A DNA stretch of 6,352 nt. Origin: Thermoplasmata archaeon. GTDB taxonomy: Archaea; Thermoplasmatota; E2; UBA202; JdFR-43. Of the stretch, positions 1 through 3,454 are shown one piece after another; positions within the stretch are counted from its first letter, which is position 1, and each line of letters starts with the position of its first letter. The stretch covers positions 1-6,352 of the forward strand of contig JAGGWA010000065.1 of the NCBI GenBank assembly GCA_021157745.1. Direction: 5' to 3'. A model generated the notes under the pieces. It was not told the DNA's origin, did no database searches, and saw only the letters and a program-made list of their open reading frames with translations. The translations under genes were made by a program, and so were the position numbers.

Positions 1-79
1 GGAGCAGGATTTGAACCTGCGTGGGCTTGCGCCCAGCGGCTCTCGAGGCCGCCGCCTTTCCGGGCTAGGCTATCCCAGC
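1..79 (-). tRNA. tRNA-Ser (anticodon CGA), 3' end cut by window edge
   Basis: Read on the minus strand, the molecule starts GCTGGGA at 79 and folds as a class II tRNA. The anticodon stem GCGGC/GCCGC (plus-strand 48-52 and 36-40) closes the loop CTCGAGA (41-47), giving anticodon CGA at 43-45, which reads serine codon UCG. A long variable arm follows (TGGGC/GCCCA with a GCAA loop, 22-35), which is expected for serine and not for arginine or alanine. The T arm is GCAGG-TTCAAAT-CCTGC (4-20). Only TCC of the 3' acceptor strand is present. The remaining CAGC needed to pair with the 5' GCTG, plus the discriminator base, lie outside the window. There is no intron in the anticodon loop. Acceptor position 6 is a G, the base type modified by Trm14, whose likely gene lies at 481-1563; this link is inference only. 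Confidence 0.95.
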
Positions 80-85
80 GCAATG

Positions 86-93
86 TTATAATA
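86..93 (+). promoter_or_regulatory. TATA box of the MoaD/ThiS-like gene
   Basis: TTATAATA is centred about 26 bases before the ATG at 116. If transcription starts at this normal spacing, the mRNA is leaderless. This agrees with the absence of any GGAGG-like ribosome binding site before the ATG. Confidence 0.55.
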
Positions 94-100
94 GAGCATT

Positions 101-108
101 TTTATTAA
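101..108 (-). promoter_or_regulatory. TATA box of tRNA-Ser
   Basis: On the minus strand the element reads TTAATAAA. It is centred about 25-26 bases upstream of the tRNA-Ser 5' end at 79, the usual archaeal TATA spacing. It lies inside the leader of the divergent gene at 116. The assignment rests on position and composition only. Confidence 0.5.
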
Positions 109-115
109 GCTTGCT

Positions 116-313
116 ATGAAAATCATCGTTGAGATGGGCGATGAAAAGAAAGAAATGGAAGTCGAGGATGGGATAACTGGAGAAGAGTTAATAAAAAATC
201 TTGGTTTATTCATAGATGCTACCTTAATTATGGTTGATGGCGAACCAATACCATGTAAAGAAAAGATAGAAGGAAGGCATGTTAAAATAATAAATGTTGG
301 TTCAAGAGGATAG
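116..313 (+). CDS. MoaD/ThiS/SAMP-like ubiquitin-fold sulfur carrier or modifier
   Basis: A 65-aa protein with the size and pattern of the beta-grasp MoaD/ThiS/SAMP family: two N-terminal strands (MKIIVEMGDEKKEMEVED), a helix beginning GITGEELIKNLG, then VDGEPIPCKEKIEGRHVKIINV, which resembles the 'V-N-G-x-x-v-x-x-d...l-x-d-G-D-x-V-x-i' core. Family members are activated at a C-terminal Gly-Gly by an E1-like enzyme and either carry sulfur (molybdopterin, thiamine, tRNA thiouridine) or are conjugated to proteins. Here the C-terminus is GSRG, so the penultimate Gly is replaced by Arg; no other reading frame restores GG. The ATG is chosen because it fits a leaderless start from the TATA box at 86-93. 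No E1, MoaE or thiamine gene is visible, so the pathway cannot be assigned. tRNA-Glu follows 34 bp downstream on the same strand and could be co-transcribed. Confidence 0.7.
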   Translation: MKIIVEMGDEKKEMEVEDGITGEELIKNLGLFIDATLIMVDGEPIPCKEKIEGRHVKIINVGSRG

Positions 314-319
314 AAATAG

Positions 320-330
320 TTAAAAATATA
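320..330 (+). promoter_or_regulatory. TATA-like promoter element of tRNA-Glu
   Basis: TTAAAAATATA lies in the 34-bp gap between the ubiquitin-like gene and tRNA-Glu, centred about 23 bases before the mature 5' end at 348. The spacing is a little short, so initiation would be at or very near the mature 5' end. Read-through from the upstream gene is an alternative. Confidence 0.4.
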
Positions 331-347
331 TTTCCATATACGAATGT

Positions 348-478
348 GCTCCCGTGGTGTAGCCCGGTTAATCATTTCGGCCTCTCGAGAGCCCCTTCTT
401 TGGGGATGAAACACCTTTCTTCCTAAGAAAGGGGTTCAGAGAGAGCCGAAGACTCGGGTTCAAATCCCGACGGGAGCA
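348..478 (+). tRNA. tRNA-Glu (anticodon CTC), intron-containing
   Basis: The acceptor stem is GCTCCCG (348-354) with CGGGAGC (471-477), and the discriminator A is at 478; CCA is not encoded. The D-arm sequence GGTGTAGCCCGGTTAATCAT is typical of archaeal tRNA-Glu. The anticodon stem TCGGC (377-381) pairs with GCCGA (445-449), and the T arm is TCGGG-TTCAAAT-CCCGA. The loop C-T-CTC-G places anticodon CTC at 384-386, reading glutamate codon GAG. Joining 348-387 to 444-478 gives a 75-nt mature tRNA; the 56 nt between them are an intron at the canonical 37/38 site. The 3' end stops 2 bp before the stop codon of the convergent methyltransferase gene. No T-tract follows directly; the nearest on this strand are at 531-535 and 545-550, inside that gene. 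Confidence 0.95.
388..443 (+). other. tRNA-Glu intron with canonical bulge-helix-bulge splice motif
   Basis: The 56-nt intron is bounded by a full hBHBh' motif. The exon helix is the anticodon stem. The 4-bp central helix is CTCT (382-385) paired with AGAG (438-441). The two 3-nt bulges are C386-G387-A388 and A442-G443-A444, cut between the second and third base in each. The outer helix is GAGCCCC (389-395) with GGGGTTC (431-437). This predicts excision by the archaeal tRNA-splicing endonuclease (EndA) and ligation by RtcB. The intron interior can form two other hairpins, CCCC-TTCTTT-GGGG (392-405) and CCTTTCTT-CCT-AAGAAAGG (414-432), which compete with the inner four base pairs of the outer helix. 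Confidence 0.9.
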
Positions 479-480
479 CT

Positions 481-1563
481 CTATTCATATATGAATGCAT
501 AAGTCCAGAGCTTCCCATATAAAATCGGAATTTTTCGATCATAATTTTTTAGGTTTGATTGCTCTGCTGTAAATATTATCGCTTTTTTACAGCTTGCATT
601 CAAAATTTTTTCCTCCAGAATGGAATTTATTTTGCTTGCCGCCCTTAAACTTGAAACTCTTTTGCCGTAGGGAGGATTTGTTATTATGATATCATAATCA
701 AAAGATGCTTTTGCAACATCTTCAACAAAAAATTTTATTTTCGCTCCTGCCCTGGCAGCATTTTTTCTTGCACCTTCAATATGTTTTGGAGAAATATCGC
801 TCCCATACAATTTTAATTCATCATTTCTTTCCATTCCATCTATGCTCAATTTTTCTTCCAATAGCCTGTCTTGCTCGAACACGCTTAGATTCCATATTAA
901 AAAAGATTGCCACCTCCATTTATTTGGAACTTTATTTCCATACAAATATGCTTCTATTGGTATTGTTCCTGAGCCACAACAGGGATCATACAAGCTTTGT
1001 TTCTCATCCCATCCAGCCATTCTTATTAAAGCATTTGCAATGGTTGTTTGCAATGGAGCAGGATGCTGATAGGCTCGATAGCCTCTTTTATGCAAAGAAT
1101 CACCAGTTGTATCTATTCCAAGCCAGTACTTATTTTCCTTTATGAATCCCCTTATCATAACATCTGGCTCTTCAAGATTTACTTTAAGCCGTTTCCCATA
1201 GCTTTCCATATATGAATCGATGACAGCCTGCCCTACAATCCTTTCTGCATCCATGCTGGTAAAATCATGCTTCCCATGTCTGGAAAAACGGACTGCAAAT
1301 CTTTGCTTGCTCTCAATAAAACCATAATCTATATTTCTCGCTACCTTGTATAGCTCTTCCAGTCTGGTAAAAGATCCTCTGGCGAGGAGCAATATTATTC
1401 TGTTCATTGTTTTTGCCATGTAGTTCAAACGAAAGGCTTTTTCCCAGCTTGCTTTCACATAAATCAATCCATTTCCTTCCTTTCCAGCCTCGCTTCCAGT
1501 TATTTCTTTTGCTTCCTTCGATGCAATTTCTTCAAGTCCTCTGCTGCATGTTGCGATAATCAT
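481..1563 (-). CDS. trm14: THUMP-domain class I SAM RNA methyltransferase, Trm14-like (tRNA m2G6)
   Basis: A 360-aa protein. It starts ATCSRGLEEIASKE, the opening of the Trm14/RlmL type, and a THUMP RNA-binding region occupies roughly residues 45-152 (RFAVRFSRHGKHDFTSMDAE). HKRGYR (159-163 region) leads into the Rossmann methyltransferase fold: SAM motif I DPCCGSGT (193-200), acidic-loop YGSDIS (253-258), and the catalytic NPPYG (296-300). NPPYG matches N2-guanine methyltransferases of the Trm14/RlmL group, whereas Trm11/Trm-G10 enzymes usually carry DPPYG. Trm14 methylates G6 of the tRNA acceptor stem in Methanocaldococcus; the exact target here is inferred. The ATG overlaps the stop of the upstream PUA gene as ATGA and is preceded by AAGGAG (minus strand, 1570-1575), 6 nt away, which supports this start. 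It is the last gene of a three-gene operon and ends 2 bp from tRNA-Glu. Confidence 0.88.
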   Translation of the reverse strand: MIIATCSRGLEEIASKEAKEITGSEAGKEGNGLIYVKASWEKAFRLNYMAKTMNRIILLLARGSFTRLEELYKVARNIDYGFIESKQRFAVRFSRHGKHDFTSMDAERIVGQAVIDSYMESYGKRLKVNLEEPDVMIRGFIKENKYWLGIDTTGDSLHKRGYRAYQHPAPLQTTIANALIRMAGWDEKQSLYDPCCGSGTIPIEAYLYGNKVPNKWRWQSFLIWNLSVFEQDRLLEEKLSIDGMERNDELKLYGSDISPKHIEGARKNAARAGAKIKFFVEDVAKASFDYDIIITNPPYGKRVSSLRAASKINSILEEKILNASCKKAIIFTAEQSNLKNYDRKIPILYGKLWTYAFIYE

Positions 1564-2021
1564 CTCATTCTCCTTGCTTTCGGAGTCAAATTTTCTATAT
1601 AGCCTTCTCTCAATATTCCAACACCTATTGTATCGCCATTCCTTTTAACAATAACAAAATTATTTTTCTCACAATCGATGCATTCAAATTTATTGATACG
1701 ATTTCCTTCAGCAAATTTCCTCGCTTCTTTATCATCAACTATAGCAACATTTCTTTTAGCTTTTTTTCCAACAATGATGGCTCCTTCCATGCTCAACTTT
1801 ATTTTATAATTTCTCTTTAACTTTCCAAAGTATATGCCAATTCTGTAGCAATTTCTAACCTCTGAAAAAAATTCTATGCCCACATTCTCTCCAGCAATCC
1901 ATATCTTTTCATCTCCAGTTAAAAAAAGATTTTTCAAATCCAGTTTGCATCCATAGTTTTTTTCTATGATTCTCTCTATCTCCTTTATTTCTTCCCTATT
2001 CAATATTTTCTTAATCTGCAT
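1560..2021 (-). CDS. PUA-like RNA-binding protein paired with NOL1/NOP2/sun methyltransferase
   Basis: A 153-aa basic protein. The N-terminal half begins with a charged helix (EEIKEIERIIEKNYG) followed by short strands. The C-terminal half, from about residue 75, has a PUA-like look: EGAIIVGKKAKRNVAIVDD, then NFVIVKRNGDTIGVGILREG, ending in basic NLTPKARRMR. This resembles the small archaeal proteins grouped with the NOL1/NOP2/fmu family (COG3270-like), related to the PUA-like tail fused to bacterial RsmF. CIDC (roughly residues 114-117) gives one close cysteine pair; no second pair is seen, so a zinc knuckle is not supported. It overlaps the m5C methyltransferase by 22 nt in another frame and the Trm14-like gene by 4 nt (ATGA). 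A strong GGAGGGG site precedes the ATG. The inferred role is to present RNA to the neighbouring methyltransferase. Family placement is moderate, from pattern memory. Confidence 0.6.
   Translation of the reverse strand: MQIKKILNREEIKEIERIIEKNYGCKLDLKNLFLTGDEKIWIAGENVGIEFFSEVRNCYRIGIYFGKLKRNYKIKLSMEGAIIVGKKAKRNVAIVDDKEARKFAEGNRINKFECIDCEKNNFVIVKRNGDTIGVGILREGYIENLTPKARRMR
1570..1575 (-). promoter_or_regulatory. Ribosome binding site of the Trm14-like gene
   Basis: AAGGAG on the minus strand, separated by 6 nt from the ATG at 1563. It lies inside the end of the PUA-like gene and fixes the start of the downstream reading frame. Confidence 0.7.
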
Positions 2022-2875
2022 ATGAAAAACCCCTCCGTTTGATTATCCTGAGGCCATATTCTGGCGCATTTATCCGCACCTTCATATTCTTTTCCATTCC
2101 ATTTCTTTATTCCATGCCTCGTCTTTAACCCCTTTATTTTAAATGGTTCTGGCTCCAAATTAAAATTTTTTACTGCAAAATCTATTACTTCTTCATTTTC
2201 CTCAGGCTCAATTGAACATGTTGAATATACAAGCACTCCATCTTTTTTAAGAACTTTGTATGCCCCTTCCACCAGCTTTCTCTGTTTTCTTGCCATCGCC
2301 TTTATGCGGGAATAGTTCCATTTTTTAACTATGCTCTCTATCTTCGCTATCTTTCCGCTTGCCGTGCATGGGGCGTCAAGCAAAACATAATCTGCCTGCA
2401 AGCTCAAATCGAATCGGCGAGCATCCTGATTTGTTATTACGACATTCATTGCTCCTGCTTTCTGAACGTTATGAACGAGAGCCCTGATCCTCTTTATATT
2501 CACATCATTTGCTATTATAACTCCTTTATTCTCCATCATCATTGCCATCTGCGTCGTCTTGCTGCCCGGGGCGGCGCAGGCATCGATAACAACGCTTTTT
2601 TTATCTTCTTCCAGAGGAAGAAAAAGAGGAGGAATCATGCTCCCTGCTTCCTGTATGTGGTAGTAGCCCATGTAATATTCGAGTGTCTTCGAAATCTCTC
2701 CCTTAGCCCACAGCCCATATTCATACCATTCTATTTGCTTTACCTCAAAATCAATTTTCTGGAGTAAATCTTCCTTGTCTATCTTTAATGTATTAACCCT
2801 TATGGATTTCCATTCTGGCGAGATAAAAAATTTTTCATGGTCGGGCAACATTTTTTTGAGACGGTCTTCAAACAC
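2000..2875 (-). CDS. NOL1/NOP2/sun RNA m5C methyltransferase (archaeal Trm4-like)
   Basis: A 291-aa protein with the full motif set of RNA cytosine-C5 methyltransferases: RVNTLKI near residue 26, YYMGYYHIQEAGSM (67-80), SAM motif I DACAAPGSKTTQ (98-109), motif IV DAPCTASG (167-174) with the Cys170 that releases product, and motif VI STCSIEPEENE (218-228) with catalytic Cys220. The C-terminus GFFICRLRK is the usual end of the catalytic domain. Motif IV has TASG where TGSG is common. The size is close to archaeal Trm4, which methylates tRNA C48/C49 aided by archease; an rRNA target cannot be excluded. No PUA domain is fused; one is encoded next door, overlapping by 22 nt. The start is GTG at 2875, giving MFEDRL. 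A TATA-like element at 2891-2902 predicts a leaderless mRNA, and no in-frame ATG is seen close upstream. Confidence 0.92.
   Translation of the reverse strand: MFEDRLKKMLPDHEKFFISPEWKSIRVNTLKIDKEDLLQKIDFEVKQIEWYEYGLWAKGEISKTLEYYMGYYHIQEAGSMIPPLFLPLEEDKKSVVIDACAAPGSKTTQMAMMMENKGVIIANDVNIKRIRALVHNVQKAGAMNVVITNQDARRFDLSLQADYVLLDAPCTASGKIAKIESIVKKWNYSRIKAMARKQRKLVEGAYKVLKKDGVLVYSTCSIEPEENEEVIDFAVKNFNLEPEPFKIKGLKTRHGIKKWNGKEYEGADKCARIWPQDNQTEGFFICRLRKY
2030..2036 (-). promoter_or_regulatory. Strong ribosome binding site of the PUA-like gene
   Basis: On the minus strand the sequence is GGAGGGG, 8 nt before the ATG at 2021. It is embedded in the last codons of the m5C methyltransferase gene. It contrasts with the leaderless first gene of the operon and decides the start of the PUA-like protein. 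Confidence 0.75.
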
Positions 2876-2890
2876 AATTGTATATATGCG

Positions 2891-2902
2891 GTATTTAAAA
2901 AA
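2891..2902 (-). promoter_or_regulatory. TATA box of the RNA methyltransferase operon
   Basis: On the minus strand the element reads TTTTTTAAATAC, with the box TTTAAATA centred about 21-23 bases before the GTG at 2875. There is no ribosome binding site between it and the GTG, so the first gene is probably translated from a leaderless or nearly leaderless mRNA. Confidence 0.5.
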
Positions 2903-2961
2903 TGAGTGGAGGCAGGGAAGGGGGAGGCGGAGACAAAAAAAGCAGTGTAATACCCCTTCCC
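2897..2961 (-). ncRNA. Possible small RNA with closing 9-bp stem (weak)
   Basis: On the minus strand, a transcript starting about 26 bases downstream of the TATA-like element centred near 2987 would begin at GGGAAGGGG (2961-2953). It would pair its 5' end with CCCCTTCCC (2923-2915), and would meet a six-T tract at 2902-2897, the type of signal that ends archaeal transcripts. The result would be about 60 nt with a 29-nt loop containing a seven-T run, which might itself end transcription early. No known RNA family is recognised. Equally possible is that the repeat acts at the DNA level or has no role. Confidence 0.22.
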
Positions 2962-3048
2962 AATCTCGTAATAGAATGCATATTTATAAATAATATGAGA
3001 CAATCATCGAATAAAGATGACTTGAGTAAAATATTTATGTTACAATGA
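2902..3048 (+). CDS. Possible 48-aa small protein, unrecognised (weak)
   Basis: ATG at 2902 to TGA at 3046-3048. The product starts MSGGREGGGGDKKSS, a Gly-rich charged head, followed by VIPLPNLVIECIFI, a short hydrophobic stretch, and a polar tail NNMRQSSNKDDLSK. No family is recognised. Against it: no ribosome binding site is visible, the frame runs through the TATA box of the next gene, and the Gly-rich head is a direct consequence of the purine-rich block and inverted repeat. For it: it sits in an otherwise unexplained 183-bp gap, lies on the same strand as the following operon and ends 10 bp before its first gene. Confidence 0.18.
   Translation: MSGGREGGGGDKKSSVIPLPNLVIECIFINNMRQSSNKDDLSKIFMLQ
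3028..3037 (+). promoter_or_regulatory. TATA box of the 3059-6015 operon
   Basis: AAAATATTTA is centred about 26-27 bases before the ATG at 3059, with purine-rich GAGTAAA before it as a plausible TFB recognition element. With no ribosome binding site before the ATG, the lead mRNA is predicted to be leaderless. Confidence 0.6.
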
Positions 3049-3058
3049 TATAAGTGCC

Positions 3059-3454
3059 ATGAAATATTTGCTCGCTTTAGTGACGATTGCCCTGCTTCTG
3101 CTTCCTTACACCAATGCAATTAGCATAGATTATGAGCCGAAGCACCCGAAGAAAGGAAGCGTTGTTACAGTATATGCCACGCTCGATGTAAACGAAAGCA
3201 GCGATGTAAGGCTCGAGTATTGCATTGGCGATGAATTTTGCTCGATGCCAACTCCAATGAAATATGAAAATGGAAAATGGGTTGGAAACTTTACTATGCC
3301 AGATGCAAAGGAAGTAGAAGCTAAAGTGCTTGTCGATGGCAATGTTGTTCTGCATGTAAATATTACAGCTGCAAGCAAAAAAACAGCAGGATTTGAATTT
3401 TCCGTGCTTTCGATAGCATTAATAGCATTTTTAATATGGAGAAGAAGGAATTAA
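3059..3454 (+). CDS. Small exported protein with PGF-CTERM-like tail, function unknown
   Basis: A 131-aa protein that I do not recognise by family. Residues 1-20 form a typical signal peptide (hydrophobic LLALVTIALLLL, then PYTNA before the likely cut). The exported part, about residues 21-107, looks like a single Ig-like beta domain: SIDYEPKHPKKGSVVTVYAT, then RLEYCIGDEFCSM with Cys55 and Cys61 as a possible disulfide, and GKWVGNFTM. There are three N-glycosylation sequons (N45-E-S, N77-F-T, N101-I-T). The C-terminus is tripartite: AGFEF (110-114), a hydrophobic span to about 126, then RRRN. This resembles the archaeal PGF-CTERM signal processed by archaeosortase, with Ala replacing Pro; otherwise it is a plain membrane anchor. 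It overlaps the decarboxylase gene by 19 nt, so expression is probably coupled. ATG chosen from the leaderless promoter. Confidence 0.75.
   Translation: MKYLLALVTIALLLLPYTNAISIDYEPKHPKKGSVVTVYATLDVNESSDVRLEYCIGDEFCSMPTPMKYENGKWVGNFTMPDAKEVEAKVLVDGNVVLHVNITAASKKTAGFEFSVLSIALIAFLIWRRRN

Larger units (their letters stand above)
2876..3058 (+). other. Divergent intergenic region, 183 bp, with GC-rich inverted repeat and small ORF
   Basis: This holds the two divergent operon promoters plus sequence not explained by them. A purine-rich block (2904-2933) contains GGGAAGGGG (2915-2923), perfectly complementary to CCCCTTCCC (2953-2961) across a 29-nt loop. A TATA-like TTTATAAATA lies at 2983-2992, and a similar ATATTTATG recurs 51 bp later in the promoter of the gene at 3059. 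An ATG at 2902 opens a 48-codon frame ending TGA at 3046-3048. No tRNA, rRNA or clear C/D-box pattern is seen. Confidence 0.6.

Noticed and set aside
70..414. Open frame of 114 codons on the minus strand
   Set aside because: It lies opposite the ubiquitin-like gene and runs into both tRNA genes. Its product has no family pattern, so it is a shadow frame.
705..1145. Open frame of 146 codons on the plus strand
   Set aside because: It is antisense to the Trm14-like gene, whose motifs are unambiguous. The product is rich in His, Leu and Phe, as expected of a reverse-complement shadow.
2000..2021. Possible frameshift splitting a fused methyltransferase-PUA gene
   Set aside because: The methyltransferase ends at its normal C-terminus (GFFICRLRK) and the PUA-like gene has its own ATG with a strong GGAGGGG site, so two separate genes are more likely than a broken one.
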